Of a stretch of 64,000 nucleotides of DNA, positions 9,964 to 20,284 are shown in pieces. Position 1 is the first letter of the stretch; each line of letters starts with the position of its first letter. A program made the translations under genes and the position numbers. Below the pieces are notes generated by a model that was not told the DNA's origin, searched no databases, and saw only the letters and a program-made list of their open reading frames with translations. Source of the DNA: Streptomyces celluloflavus (GTDB taxonomy: Bacteria > Actinomycetota > Actinomycetes > Streptomycetales > Streptomycetaceae); assembly GCA_000720995.1 (NCBI GenBank), contig JOEL01000004.1:124001-188000 (forward strand). The letters run 5' to 3'.

Positions 9964-11009
9964 AGATCGATCTGACGGAAACCACGGCCAGCAAGATCAA
10001 CAAGGCGCTGGTGGAAGGCCGTCGCGCCGTCGGCACCCCCGCCGTCGGCATGGTGCTCACCCTCGTCATCGTCACCGACGAGGAGAACGCCTACGACGCC
10101 CTGAAGGCGGCCAACAACGCCTCGCGCGAGCACCCCTCGCGCACCCTCGTCGTCATCAAGCGAGTCAGCCGGTCGCCGCGCGACCGCGCCAAGGCCCGCC
10201 TGGACGCCGAGGTACGGGTGGGCGCGGACGCCGGCACCGGCGAGACGGTCATACTCCGGCTGTACGGCGAGGCGATCAACCACGCCCAGTCCGTGGTGCT
10301 GCCGCTGCTGCTGCCGGACGCCCCGGTGGTGGTCTGGTGGGCGGTGAACTCCCCGCTGGACCCGGCCAAGGACCCGCTCGGCGCGCTCGCCCAGCGGCGC
10401 GTCACCGACGCCTACACCGCCGAGCAGCCCATCGCGGAGCTGACCAAGCGCGCCGACACCTACACCCCCGGCGACACCGATCTGGCCTGGACCCGCACCA
10501 CCCCGTGGCGCTCGATGCTCGCGGCGGCGCTGGACCAGATGCCGTGCACGGTCACCTCGGCCGAGGTCGAGGGCGAGGAGCTCAACCCCAGTGGCGAACT
10601 GCTCGCCATGTGGCTCGCCGGCCGGCTGAACGTCCCGGTCAAGCGCAGCCTGTCGGCCGGCCCGGGGCTGACGGCCGTCCGCATGGAGACCAGCGGCGGC
10701 CCGATCGTGCTGGACCGCCCGGACGGCGCCCTGGCCACGCTCTCCATGCGCGGCCAGCCGGACCGCGCGGTGGCGCTCAAGCGGCGGGAGACCGCCGAAC
10801 TGCTCGCCGAGGAACTGCGCCGGCTCGACCCGGACGACACCTACGCAGCGGCGCTGAAGTTCGGCGTGGACCGGCTCACCGGCCCGACCGCTGAACCGGC
10901 GGCGGCCGCGGACTCCTCGGAGCCCGCCGAGTCCGCCGCCACCGGGGCGGCCCCGGCCAAGCCCGCGGCGGCGAAGAAGCCGGCCGCCAAGAAGGCAGCC
11001 GCCAAGTGA
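9960..11009 (+). CDS. opcA: Glucose-6-phosphate dehydrogenase assembly protein OpcA
   Basis: A 349-residue OpcA-family protein, required for full activity of glucose-6-phosphate dehydrogenase in cyanobacteria and actinobacteria. The conserved core runs to about residue 300 (LPDAPVVVWWAVNSP, SMRGQPDRAVALKRRE). The last 45 residues are low-complexity and end in lysine/alanine/proline repeats ([11 protein letters not shown]) resembling histone H1-like tails. Both ends are coupled: the start overlaps zwf as ATGA, and the stop overlaps pgl as GTGA. Confidence 0.96.
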   Translation: MKIDLTETTASKINKALVEGRRAVGTPAVGMVLTLVIVTDEENAYDALKAANNASREHPSRTLVVIKRVSRSPRDRAKARLDAEVRVGADAGTGETVILRLYGEAINHAQSVVLPLLLPDAPVVVWWAVNSPLDPAKDPLGALAQRRVTDAYTAEQPIAELTKRADTYTPGDTDLAWTRTTPWRSMLAAALDQMPCTVTSAEVEGEELNPSGELLAMWLAGRLNVPVKRSLSAGPGLTAVRMETSGGPIVLDRPDGALATLSMRGQPDRAVALKRRETAELLAEELRRLDPDDTYAAALKFGVDRLTGPTAEPAAAADSSEPAESAATGAAPAKPAAAKKPAAKKAAAK

Positions 11010-11788
11010 GCGCTCCGCAGGTCGTCGTCCACCGCGACAAGGAGCTGATGGCGCGGGCCGCGGCGGCCCGGCTGATCACGAAGATCGTGGACGCCCAGGC
11101 CGCCCGCGGCACCGCCTCCGTGGTCCTGACCGGCGGGCGCAACGGCAACGGGCTGCTCGCGGCCCTCGCCGAGGCGCCCGCCCGGGACGCGGTGGACTGG
11201 TCCCGCCTCGACCTGTGGTGGGGCGACGAGCGGTTCGTGCCGGACGGCGACCCGGAGCGCAACTACACCCAGGCTCGCGAGGTGCTGCTGGACAGCGTCC
11301 CGCTGGACCCGGCCCGGGTGCACCCGATGACGGCCTCGGGCGGCACGTACGGCAACGACGCGGACGCCGCGGCGGAGGCGTACGCGGCCGAACTGGCCGC
11401 CGCGGCGGGCCCCGAGGACCACGGCCCGGTGCCGTCCTTCGACGTCCTGCTGCTGGGCGTCGGCCCGGACACCCATGTGGCCTCGCTCTTCCCCGAGCTG
11501 CCCGCGGTGCGCGAGCAGGAGCGGACGGTGGTCGGCGTGCGCGGCGCGCCCAAGCCGCCGCCCACCCGCCTGACCCTGACCCTGCCCGCGATCCGCGCGG
11601 CACGCGAGGTCTGGCTGCTGGCGGCCGGTGCGGACAAGGCCGGGGCCGCGGCCCTCGCACTCTCCGGCTCCGGGGAGATCCAGACCCCGGCGGCGGGCGC
11701 CCGCGGCCGCAGCCGGACACTCTGGCTGCTGGACGAGGCGGCGGCGGCCCAGCTGCCGCGCGGCCTCTACCCGCCCGCCTCGGCGTAG
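11006..11788 (+). CDS. pgl: 6-Phosphogluconolactonase
   Basis: The 260-residue DevB-type enzyme hydrolyses 6-phosphogluconolactone, completing the step after zwf. Family motifs visible are VVLTGGRNGNGLL near the N-terminus, DLWWGDERFVPDGDPERNY, LLLGVGPDTHVASLFP and a C-terminal VWLLAAGADKA. Several residues differ from the E. coli type, as usual in actinobacteria. GTG 11006 overlaps the opcA stop. A long perfect hairpin closes the operon. Confidence 0.95.
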   Translation: MSAPQVVVHRDKELMARAAAARLITKIVDAQAARGTASVVLTGGRNGNGLLAALAEAPARDAVDWSRLDLWWGDERFVPDGDPERNYTQAREVLLDSVPLDPARVHPMTASGGTYGNDADAAAEAYAAELAAAAGPEDHGPVPSFDVLLLGVGPDTHVASLFPELPAVREQERTVVGVRGAPKPPPTRLTLTLPAIRAAREVWLLAAGADKAGAAALALSGSGEIQTPAAGARGRSRTLWLLDEAAAAQLPRGLYPPASA

Positions 11789-11796
11789 CCGGCACG

Positions 11797-11850
11797 GACA
11801 ACGCCTGCGGCCCCGTCCTCCTCCGGGAGGGCGGGGCCGCAGGCGTTGTC
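11797..11850. terminator. Bidirectional terminator between pgl and pgi
   Basis: A perfect 19-bp inverted repeat (11797-11815 with 11832-11850) with a 16-base loop sits midway between the convergent pgl and pgi genes. There is no U tract on either strand, as is common for Streptomyces hairpin terminators. Confidence 0.8.
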
Positions 11851-11879
11851 ACGGGTGGCCGGCGCCGCGGCGCCGTCGG

Positions 11880-13532
11880 TCAACGGCCGCGCAGCTCGCG
11901 GTACTTGGTGACCAGATTGGCCGTGGATGCGTCCAGGCCCGGTACCTCGGCGCCGTCCGTCAGCGCGGGCTCCACGCGCTTGGCGAGGACCTTGCCCAGC
12001 TCCACGCCCCACTGGTCGAAGGAGTCGATGTGCCACACGGCGCCCTGGACGAACACCTTGTGCTCGTAGAGCGCGATCAGCTGGCCCAGTACGGAGGGGC
12101 TGAGCTCCTCGGCCAGGATCGTGGTGGTGGGGCGGTTGCCCTTGAAGGTCTTGTGCGGCACCAGTTCCTCGGCCACGCCCTCGGCGCGCACCTCGTCCGG
12201 CGTCTTGCCGAAGGCGAGCGCCTGGCCCTGTGCGAAGAGGTTGGCCATCAGCAGGTCGTGCTGGGCGACCAGACCGGGCCGGAGGTCGTCGACCGGCCGG
12301 GCGAAGCCGATGAGGTCGGCCGGGATCATCTTCGTGCCCTGGTGGAGCAGCTGGTAGTAGGCGTGCTGGCCATTGGTGCCCGGGGTGCCCCAGACGACCG
12401 GGCCGGTCTGCCAGTGCACCGGACGGCCGTCGCGGTCCACGGACTTGCCGTTGGACTCCATGTCCAGCTGCTGGAGATACGCGGTGAACTTGGCCAGGTA
12501 GTGGCTGTAGGGCAGGACCGCGTGCGACTGCGCGTCCCAGAAGTTGCCGTACCAGATCCCCAGCAGGCCCAGCAGCAGCGGGGCGTTCTCCTCCGGCGGG
12601 GCGCAGCGGAAGTGCTCGTCCACGAGATGGAAGCCGGCCAGCATCTCACGGAACCGCTCCTGGCCGATCGCGATCATCAGCGACAGGCCGATCGCGGAGT
12701 CGTACGAATAGCGGCCGCCGACCCAGTCCCAGAACTCGAACATGTTCGTCGTGTCGATGCCGAACTCCGACACCTTCTCGGCGTTGGTCGACAGGGCCAC
12801 GAAGTGCTTGGCCACCGCCTCGTCACCGGCGCCCAGGCCGGTCAGCAGCCAGTCGCGGGCCGAGGTGGCGTTGGTGATCGTCTCGATGGTGGTGAAGGTC
12901 TTCGAGGCGATGATGAAGAGCGTCTCCGCCGGATCGAGGTCGCGCAGCGCCTCGTGCAGGTCGGCGCCGTCCACGTTGGAGACGAAGCGGAACTGCATGT
13001 CCCGCTGGGTGTAGGCGCGCAGCGCCTCGTACGCCATCGCCGGGCCCAGGTCGGAGCCGCCGATGCCGATGTTGACGACGGTCTTGATGCGCTTGCCGGT
13101 GTGGCCCCGCCAGTCGCCGGAGCGGACCCGCTCGGCGAAGGTGCCCATCTTCGTCAGCACCGCGTGCACCGCGGGGACGACGTTCTCGCCGCCGGTGGTG
13201 ATGACGGCCGAGCCGGGCGCGCGCAGCGCGGTGTGCAGTACGGCGCGCCGCTCGGTGGTGTTGATCTTCTCACCGCGGAACATCGCGTCCCGCAGACCGG
13301 CCACCCCGGCCGCCGCGGCCAGTTCGCGCAGCAGCAGCAGCGTCTCGTCGGTGACCAGGTGCTTGGAGTAGTCCAGGTGGAGATCGCCGACCTGGAGGGT
13401 GTAGCGCCCGGCGCGCTCGGGATCCTGGGCGAACAGGTCGCGCAACTGCACCTCCCCCAGCTGCTCCCGGTGCTTGCCCAGCGCGATCCACTCAGGCATC
13501 TGGTCGAGCCTGCTGCGGCCTTCTGCGTTCAT
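11880..13532 (-). CDS. pgi: Glucose-6-phosphate isomerase
   Basis: This 550-residue enzyme interconverts glucose 6-phosphate and fructose 6-phosphate and converges on the pentose phosphate operon. Signatures include [18 protein letters not shown] for sugar-phosphate binding, [17 protein letters not shown] and [19 protein letters not shown], with the catalytic glutamate in [10 protein letters not shown]-adjacent sequence. ATG 13532 gives the conserved start [15 protein letters not shown]; the frame stays open upstream, but GAGAAGG about 11 bases before 13532 supports this choice. Confidence 0.96.
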   Translation of the reverse strand: MNAEGRSRLDQMPEWIALGKHREQLGEVQLRDLFAQDPERAGRYTLQVGDLHLDYSKHLVTDETLLLLRELAAAAGVAGLRDAMFRGEKINTTERRAVLHTALRAPGSAVITTGGENVVPAVHAVLTKMGTFAERVRSGDWRGHTGKRIKTVVNIGIGGSDLGPAMAYEALRAYTQRDMQFRFVSNVDGADLHEALRDLDPAETLFIIASKTFTTIETITNATSARDWLLTGLGAGDEAVAKHFVALSTNAEKVSEFGIDTTNMFEFWDWVGGRYSYDSAIGLSLMIAIGQERFREMLAGFHLVDEHFRCAPPEENAPLLLGLLGIWYGNFWDAQSHAVLPYSHYLAKFTAYLQQLDMESNGKSVDRDGRPVHWQTGPVVWGTPGTNGQHAYYQLLHQGTKMIPADLIGFARPVDDLRPGLVAQHDLLMANLFAQGQALAFGKTPDEVRAEGVAEELVPHKTFKGNRPTTTILAEELSPSVLGQLIALYEHKVFVQGAVWHIDSFDQWGVELGKVLAKRVEPALTDGAEVPGLDASTANLVTKYRELRGR

Positions 13533-13586
13533 CTCGGAATCAGCCTTCTCATCTCGTACCGGCCCCGCCGTCCCCAACCTAATTGA

Positions 13587-14846
13587 TCAGGGCACGGTAT
13601 GAGATGTCCGACTGCCGTCGAACGCGGTGCGGACGGGTATCAGGGCGAGCGTGCCACCGCCCAGCAGGGCGCCGGCCAGTAACGCCGGGGTGTTGGCGCC
13701 CCACCCCGCGGCCGCCGCGCCCCCCAGCAGCGCCCCCAGCGGCACCCCGGCCGTGGCGACCGTACGGAACGCGGCGCTGATCCGGCCGAGCAGCTCGGCG
13801 GGGCTGCGCTGCTGCACGACGGTGGTCTCCAGGACGTTCCACACCATCCCGGCGAAGCCGAACAGGCCCAGCAGCACGGCCGCCGCCACCAGCGAGCGCA
13901 CCGCCGCGAAGAGCATCAGCACGGCGGCCTGCGACAGGCCCGCGCCGAGCAGGGTACGGACCGGTCCGCCGAGGGCGGCCACCACCCGGCCGGCCAGCAG
14001 CCCGCCCAGCACCATGCCGATGCCGTATCCGGTCGTCACGAGGACATAGCCGGTGTCCCCGGCGCCCAGCCATCCCTTGACCACCACCACGAGCGTGCCG
14101 ATCAGCGCGCCGACGCCGACGTTGCCCAGCGCGACGGCCGCGCAACACGCGCGCAGCACCCGGTCGCGCCGCAACGCCCGTATGCCGTCACCTATTTCGT
14201 GCCGGACGGTGCGCCCCGGCGCGGCCGGCGGCCCGGGTGGCGCGGTGATCCGCAGCGAGGCGACGAGGGCGGCCGCGACCAGGTACGTCGCCGCGTCGGC
14301 GAGGAAGGGCACCGCGGCGCCCAGCGCGAGGAGCAGGGGCGCCACCGGTCCCCCGACGAACCGCCCCAGCACCTCCTGGCCGGTCATCAGCCGGGCGTTG
14401 GCGGTGGCCAGCGCCGTGGTGGGCACCACCGACGGCAGCAGGACCGTGGCGGCGTTGTCGAAGAGCGTCTGGAGGGTGGTGAGGGCGAAGGCCAGCGCGA
14501 TCAGCAGCCCGATACTCGCCTGGCCGAGCGCCACCGCCACGGCGAAACCGGCCATCAGCAGGCCGCGCAGCACATCCACGCCCCACATCGCCCGCCGCGG
14601 GTCCACCCGGTCGGCGACCGCGCCGCCCAGCAGTCCGAAGAGCAGCCAGGGCAGGAAGCCGCAGGCGGTGACGAGCGAGATGAGCAGCGGCGAGTCGGTG
14701 AGGGCGTAGGCGAGCAGCGGCAGTGCGGTGCCGCGCAGCGCGTCACCGAAGCGGGAGACGGCGGCCGCGCTCCACAGCCGCCCGAAGCCGCCCCGCCAGG
14801 CGAGCGCGCCGGCGTCCGGCGCGGTCCCCGTCCCGATGCCCGCCAT
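13587..14846 (-). CDS. MFS transporter with a DNA-damage-type promoter
   Basis: The 419-residue membrane protein is a major facilitator with about twelve hydrophobic segments. It resembles the MFS_3/enterobactin-exporter-like group (RFGDALRGTALPLLAYALT near the start, and DRVDPRRAMWGVDVLRG as the loop 2-3 motif). The substrate is unknown; drug or siderophore efflux is typical. GGAGG lies 5 bases before the ATG. A RecA-NDp element (14880-14902) ends 33 bases upstream, so expression probably rises on DNA damage, which would suit export of a DNA-active compound. Confidence 0.9.
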   Translation of the reverse strand: MAGIGTGTAPDAGALAWRGGFGRLWSAAAVSRFGDALRGTALPLLAYALTDSPLLISLVTACGFLPWLLFGLLGGAVADRVDPRRAMWGVDVLRGLLMAGFAVAVALGQASIGLLIALAFALTTLQTLFDNAATVLLPSVVPTTALATANARLMTGQEVLGRFVGGPVAPLLLALGAAVPFLADAATYLVAAALVASLRITAPPGPPAAPGRTVRHEIGDGIRALRRDRVLRACCAAVALGNVGVGALIGTLVVVVKGWLGAGDTGYVLVTTGYGIGMVLGGLLAGRVVAALGGPVRTLLGAGLSQAAVLMLFAAVRSLVAAAVLLGLFGFAGMVWNVLETTVVQQRSPAELLGRISAAFRTVATAGVPLGALLGGAAAAGWGANTPALLAGALLGGGTLALIPVRTAFDGSRTSHTVP

Positions 14847-14879
14847 ACCGCCTCCGTCCGTGATCGTCCGCCTACGGAA

Positions 14880-14902
14880 ACGGTAGGGGCGACCACTGAC
14901 AA
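14880..14902 (-). promoter_or_regulatory. RecA-NDp (PafBC-type) DNA-damage promoter of the MFS gene
   Basis: On the minus strand this reads TTGTCAGTG, 8 bases, TACCGT, an exact match to the RecA-independent DNA-damage promoter consensus. The predicted transcript starts near 14873, giving a short leader with a good ribosome binding site before ATG 14846. Confidence 0.85.
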
Positions 14903-15003
14903 CGGGCCTCGGGCACCTTCCCCATCCGCTGCCTCAGATGCGCCCCGGCAGCGTGCCCGGTACGGCGCTTGGGGCGGTCCGGGGCGACCGCGCCATCATG
15001 CGA

Positions 15004-15047
15004 AACGGCCCGGCCGGAGGGGGTGAGTCCCCTCCGGCCGGGCCGTT
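15004..15047. terminator. Strong hairpin terminator after the RbpA-like gene
   Basis: A perfect 19-bp stem (15004-15022 with 15029-15047) with a 6-base loop lies just downstream of the minus-strand gene ending at 15067. It also isolates the MFS promoter at 14880-14902. Confidence 0.85.
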
Positions 15048-15066
15048 CGCCAGGTCCGCCGATCCG

Positions 15067-15402
15067 TCAGATCTCGCCGCGGAGCTTCGCGAGCGCCTCC
15101 GCGAGAATCGCCTCGCCGTCGGCGTCGCTGCGGCGCTCCCGGACGTACGCGAGGTGGGTCTTGTACGGCTCGGTGCGCGGCGGGTCCGGCGGGCTGTCCC
15201 GGTCCTTGCCTGCCGGGAAACCACAGCGCGGGCAGTCCCAGGTGTCCGGAACCTGCGCGTCGCCGGCGAAGCTGGGCTGCGTCTCGTGCCCGTTGGAGCA
15301 CCAGAAGGAGATGCGGGTGCGCGGCGCGGACTCGCCGCGCTCGGCCTCCCCCATCGGCCCCGCCCCGACCCGACTTCCTCGGATCGCGTTGCCACTTGCC
15401 AC
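15067..15402 (-). CDS. RNA polymerase-binding protein, RbpA family (RbpB-like paralogue)
   Basis: A 111-residue actinobacterial protein of the family that binds RNA polymerase and the principal sigma factor and stabilises initiation. The zinc-binding core is visible as SFWCSNGHE and WDCPRCGFPAG, followed by the helical sigma-interaction region KTHLAYVRERRSDADGEAILAEALAKLR. Its sequence and place next to secG match, from memory, the second Streptomyces paralogue rather than the better-studied RbpA. GTG 15402 is used because AGGGAG lies 8 bases upstream; longer starts are not supported. TAGACT at 15471-15476 may be its -10 box. Confidence 0.88.
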   Translation of the reverse strand: MASGNAIRGSRVGAGPMGEAERGESAPRTRISFWCSNGHETQPSFAGDAQVPDTWDCPRCGFPAGKDRDSPPDPPRTEPYKTHLAYVRERRSDADGEAILAEALAKLRGEI

Positions 15403-15559
15403 GGTCGTAACTCCCTGCGTAATGGTGCTGCAAAGCATCTAACAGCAGCTGCGTTGCGGGCGCTCCAGTCTACGTAAGGCCCAACGCGCGTCCAGAGACA
15501 GGAGTTACCCTCCGGCCGAGGACGCCGCCCTCATGATAAGCCGCGTCCCCGACGGCATG

Positions 15560-15796
15560 TCAGCTGCCGAGCTTCATCAGGACGCCGAGGACGACGATGC
15601 ACGCGAACCACAGGAGACCGATCACGATGGTGATGCGGTCGAGGTTCCGCTCGGCGACCGAGGAGCCGCCGACCGAGGACTGCATGCCGCCACCGAACAT
15701 GTCGGACAGGCCGCCGCCCTTCCCCTTGTGCATGAGCACCAGCATCATCAGCAGCAGGCTGAAGACGATGAGGGCGATCGAGAACCCGATGACCAC
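15560..15796 (-). CDS. secG: Preprotein translocase subunit SecG
   Basis: The 78-residue protein is the small auxiliary subunit of the SecYEG channel. Two hydrophobic helices (residues 1-23 and about 56-74) flank a glycine-rich cytoplasmic loop (KGKGGGLSDMFGGG). The start is a GTG at 15796. It follows tpiA on the same strand, with two hairpins in between. Confidence 0.95.
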   Translation of the reverse strand: MVIGFSIALIVFSLLLMMLVLMHKGKGGGLSDMFGGGMQSSVGGSSVAERNLDRITIVIGLLWFACIVVLGVLMKLGS

Positions 15797-15835
15797 GGCT
15801 TGACCAACTCTCTAGGACTGACGGACGAAACTGTT

Positions 15836-15860
15836 GTGCCGGCGCCCGGGGCGCCGGCAC
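15836..15860 (-). terminator. Hairpin between tpiA and secG
   Basis: A perfect 11-bp stem (15836-15846 with 15850-15860) with a 3-base loop. A second GC-rich inverted repeat lies at about 15877-15913. Together they should end most transcripts from gap-pgk-tpiA before secG, or attenuate them. Confidence 0.65.
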
Positions 15861-15949
15861 GACACCGAAAGGGTGCGGGGCCGGGCGGCGACTGCACGCC
15901 GGACCCGGCCCCGACAGGGTACGACGGGCCGGGCCCGTCGTCATAGCCG

Positions 15950-16726
15950 CTACTGGTCGCGGAAGCGGACGATCTTGACGAACTCGTCCGCGTTCAGCGC
16001 CGCGCCGCCGATCAGCGCGCCGTCGACATCCGGCTGCGCCATGATCGCGGCGACATTGCCGGACTTGACCGAGCCGCCGTACTGGATGCGGACCTTGTCG
16101 GCCAGCTCCTGGCTGTAGAGCTCGGCGAGGCGGCCGCGGATCGCCCCGCAGACCTCCTGCGCGTCCTCGGGCGTGGCGACCTCGCCGGTGCCGATGGCCC
16201 AGACCGGCTCGTAGGCGATCACGATGGACTCGGCCTGCTCGGCCGGGACGCCGTCCAGGGCGCCGTCGACCTGCGCGAGGGTGTGCGCGACCTGGTTGCC
16301 GGCCTTGCGGACGTCCAGGCCCTCGCCGACGCAGAGGATCGGGGTGAGACCGTGCTGGTAGGCGGCCTTGACCTTGGCGTTGCAGATCTCTTCGTTCTCG
16401 CCGTGGTACTGGCGGCGCTCGCTGTGGCCGACGGCCACGTAGGTGCACTTGAGCTTGGCGAGCATCGGGCCGGAGATCTCACCGGTGTAGGCACCGGACT
16501 CGTGCGCCGAGATGTCCTGGGCGCCGTACTTGATCTTGAGCTTGTCGCCGTCGACCAGCGTCTGCACCGAGCGCAGGTCGGTGAAGGGCGGCAGGACCGC
16601 GACCTCTACGGCCTCGAAGTCCTTGTCGGCGAGCGCGAAGGCGAGCTTCTGGACGTGGGCGATGGCCTCGAGGTGGTTGAGGTTCATCTTCCAGTTGCCC
16701 GCCATCAGCGGGGTGCGGGATGTCAC
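15950..16726 (-). CDS. tpiA: Triosephosphate isomerase
   Basis: The 258-residue TIM-barrel enzyme interconverts dihydroxyacetone phosphate and glyceraldehyde 3-phosphate. Catalytic motifs are GNWKMN (lysine), VGHSERR (histidine) and [11 protein letters not shown] (glutamate). The start is GTG 16726, only 6 bases after the pgk stop, so translation is coupled. It belongs with pgk and gap in a glycolytic run on the minus strand. Confidence 0.97.
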   Translation of the reverse strand: MTSRTPLMAGNWKMNLNHLEAIAHVQKLAFALADKDFEAVEVAVLPPFTDLRSVQTLVDGDKLKIKYGAQDISAHESGAYTGEISGPMLAKLKCTYVAVGHSERRQYHGENEEICNAKVKAAYQHGLTPILCVGEGLDVRKAGNQVAHTLAQVDGALDGVPAEQAESIVIAYEPVWAIGTGEVATPEDAQEVCGAIRGRLAELYSQELADKVRIQYGGSVKSGNVAAIMAQPDVDGALIGGAALNADEFVKIVRFRDQ

Positions 16727-16732
16727 GGTTCT

Positions 16733-17935
16733 TCAGTCCTCCAGAGCGGCGAGGCCGGGGAGCGTCTTGCCTTCGAGGTATTCGAGGCTGGCGCCGCCAC
16801 CGGTCGAAATGTGGCCGAAAGCATTCTCGTCGAAGCCGAGCGCGCGCACGGCCGCGGCCGAGTCACCGCCGCCGACGACGGTGAATCCGGGGCTGTCGAG
16901 CAGCGCCTGCGCGACGGCTGCGGTGCCGCCCGCGTAGTCGGGGTGCTCGGCGACACCGACCGGACCGTTCCAGAACACCGTCCCGGCGTCCGCGATCTTC
17001 GACGCGAACAGCTCACGGGTCTTCGGGCCGATGTCCAGCCCCTCCATGTCGGCGGGGATCTTGTCGGCGTCGACGGTGACGAAGTCGGCGGGGGCCTTGG
17101 TCTTCAGGTCCGGGAAGTCGCGCGAGGCCAGGATGTCCACGGGGAGGACCAGCTCGACGCCGCTCTTCTCCGCGCGCTCCAGGTACTCGGTGACGGCCGG
17201 GATCTGGTCCTTCTGCAACAGCGAGATACCGACCTCGTAGCCCTTGGCCTTGAGGAAGGTGTACGCCATACCGCCGCCGATCAGCAGCCGGTCGGCCTTG
17301 CCGAGCAGCTCGTCGATGACGGCGAGCTTGTCGGAGACCTTGGCGCCGCCGAGGACGACGACATAGGGGCGCTTGACGTCCTCGGTGAGGCGCTTCAGCA
17401 CGCCGACCTCGGTGGCGATCAGGTCGCCGGCGGCGTGCGGGAGGCGCGCCGGGAGATCGTAGACGGAGGCGTGCTTGCGGTGCACGGCGCCGAAGCCGTC
17501 GCCCACGTACAGGTCCGCGAGCTCGGCGAGCCGGTCGGCGAAGGCGCCGCGCTCCGTGTCGTCCTTGCTGGTCTCGCCGGCGTTGAAGCGGAGGTTCTCC
17601 ACGACGGCCACCTGGCCGTCGCGCAGGTCCGCGACCACGGAACGGGCGGAGTCGCCGACCGTGTCGGTCGCGAAGGCCACGTCCTGGCCGAGGATTTCGC
17701 CCAGCCGCGCGGCAGCGGGGGCGAGCGAGAAGGCCGGGTCCGGGGCGCCCTTGGGACGGCCCAGGTGGGAGGCGACGATCACCTTGGCGCCGCGCGCGGC
17801 GAGCTTGGCGATCGTCGGCGCGACGGCGCGGATCCGGCCGTCGTCGGTGATGGTCGTACCGTCCAGCGGCACGTTCAGGTCGGCGCGGACGAAGACCCGC
17901 TTGCCCGCTACCTGGAGGTCATCGATCGTCTTCAT
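16733..17935 (-). CDS. pgk: Phosphoglycerate kinase
   Basis: This 400-residue enzyme transfers phosphate from 1,3-bisphosphoglycerate to ADP. N-domain motifs RVFVRADLNVPLDG and ASHLGRPKG bind the triose; the C-domain has PYVVVLGGAKVSDK and the nucleotide-binding FWNGPVGV and VVGGGDSAAAV. GGAG lies 9 bases before the ATG. gap lies upstream behind a hairpin, and tpiA follows directly. Confidence 0.97.
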   Translation of the reverse strand: MKTIDDLQVAGKRVFVRADLNVPLDGTTITDDGRIRAVAPTIAKLAARGAKVIVASHLGRPKGAPDPAFSLAPAAARLGEILGQDVAFATDTVGDSARSVVADLRDGQVAVVENLRFNAGETSKDDTERGAFADRLAELADLYVGDGFGAVHRKHASVYDLPARLPHAAGDLIATEVGVLKRLTEDVKRPYVVVLGGAKVSDKLAVIDELLGKADRLLIGGGMAYTFLKAKGYEVGISLLQKDQIPAVTEYLERAEKSGVELVLPVDILASRDFPDLKTKAPADFVTVDADKIPADMEGLDIGPKTRELFASKIADAGTVFWNGPVGVAEHPDYAGGTAAVAQALLDSPGFTVVGGGDSAAAVRALGFDENAFGHISTGGGASLEYLEGKTLPGLAALED

Positions 17936-17969
17936 GAGAAGTGACTCCGTTGCGTAGGTCGGTCATGGG

Positions 17970-18011
17970 ACGGGGCTCGTACGACGCTTGCGCGCGCCGT
18001 ACGAGCCCCGT
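17970..18011 (-). terminator. Hairpin between gap and pgk
   Basis: A perfect 14-bp inverted repeat (17970-17983 with 17998-18011) with a 14-base loop lies between gap and pgk. It may end gap transcripts or set the ratio of gap to pgk-tpiA mRNA. Confidence 0.7.
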
Positions 18012-18072
18012 CCTCATTTCGCTGTGCCCTGCCCTGCGGCAAAGGGGGTGTCCCCAGCGCCGGCGGGCGAGA

Positions 18073-19203
<1,131 letters not shown>

Positions 19204-19234
19204 TCACCGAGCGCCCCCAGCCCATGACGCACCG

Positions 19235-19266
19235 CGCCCCCGGCATCACCTTGGAGACCGGGGGCG
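19235..19266 (-). terminator. Terminator after whiA
   Basis: A perfect 9-bp stem (19235-19243 with 19258-19266) lies 29 bases downstream of the whiA stop on the minus strand. Confidence 0.55.
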
Positions 19267-19294
19267 AGCGGGGTGGACGAGGTGTCCGGGCCGG

Positions 19295-20284
19295 TCAGCC
19301 GACCAGGCCGTCGGCCAGTTCCTCGGAGAGATTGGACTCGGTACCGGGGATACCGAGGTCCTGGGCGCGCTTGTCGGCCATCGCCAGCAGCCGGCGGATC
19401 CGGCCGGCCACCGCGTCCTTGGTCAGCGGCGGATCGGCGAGGGCGCCCAGCTCCTCCAGGGACGCCTGCTTGTGCTCCATGCGCAGCCGGCCGGCCGCCG
19501 CGAGGTGCTCGGGGACCTCCTCGCCGAGGATCTCCAGCGCCCGCTGGACCCGGGCGCCGGCGGCGACCGCGGCACGCGCCGAGCGGCGGAGGTTGGCGTC
19601 GTCGAAGTTGGCGAGGCGGTTGGCGGTGGCGCGGACCTCGCGGCGCATCCGCCGCTCCTCCCACGCGAGCACCGACTCGTGGGCGCCGAGCCGGGTCAGC
19701 AGCGCGCCGATCGCGTCACCGTCCCGGACGACGACGCGGTCCACACCGCGCACCTCGCGGGCCTTGGCGCCGATGCCGAGCCGGCGGGCCGCGCCGACCA
19801 GCGCGAGGGCCGCCTCGGGCCCCGGGCAGGTGACCTCCAGGGAGGAGGAGCGGCCGGGCTCGGTGAGCGAGCCGTGTGCCAGGAAGGCCCCGCGCCAGGC
19901 CGCCTCGGCATCGCAGGTCGCCCCGGAGACCACCTGTGGCGGGAGGCCCCGGATGGGGCGGCCGCGGCCGTCCACCAGACCGGTCTGCCGGGCGAGCTGG
20001 TCGCCGCCGGCGACCACCCGTACGACATAGCGGCTGCCGCGCCGCAGGCCGCCGGGGGCCATCACCACCAGGTCGGAGGAGTGCCCGAAGATCTCCAGGA
20101 TGTCCTTGCGCAGCCGCCGGGCCGCGATCCCCGTGTCCAGCTCCGCCTCGATCACAATGCGTCCGCTGACCAGGTGCAGACCACCCGCGAACCGCAGGAT
20201 CGACGAGACCTCCGACTTCCGGCAGCAGGTCCGGGTGACGGGGAGCCGGGAGATCTCGTCCTTCACCGCAGGCGTCATCGCCAT
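19295..20284 (-). CDS. whiA: Sporulation transcription factor WhiA
   Basis: This 329-residue DNA-binding regulator, with an N-terminal LAGLIDADG-like fold and a C-terminal helix-turn-helix, acts with WhiB to trigger sporulation septation in Streptomyces. The N-terminus ([18 protein letters not shown]) and the C-terminal block ([22 protein letters not shown]) are near-identical to homologues as I remember them. The start (ATG 20284, or ATG 20278) overlaps the yvcK stop. It is last in a uvrC-rapZ-yvcK-whiA chain whose first promoter is of DNA-damage type; in S. coelicolor whiA also has its own promoters. Confidence 0.97.
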   Translation of the reverse strand: MAMTPAVKDEISRLPVTRTCCRKSEVSSILRFAGGLHLVSGRIVIEAELDTGIAARRLRKDILEIFGHSSDLVVMAPGGLRRGSRYVVRVVAGGDQLARQTGLVDGRGRPIRGLPPQVVSGATCDAEAAWRGAFLAHGSLTEPGRSSSLEVTCPGPEAALALVGAARRLGIGAKAREVRGVDRVVVRDGDAIGALLTRLGAHESVLAWEERRMRREVRATANRLANFDDANLRRSARAAVAAGARVQRALEILGEEVPEHLAAAGRLRMEHKQASLEELGALADPPLTKDAVAGRIRRLLAMADKRAQDLGIPGTESNLSEELADGLVG

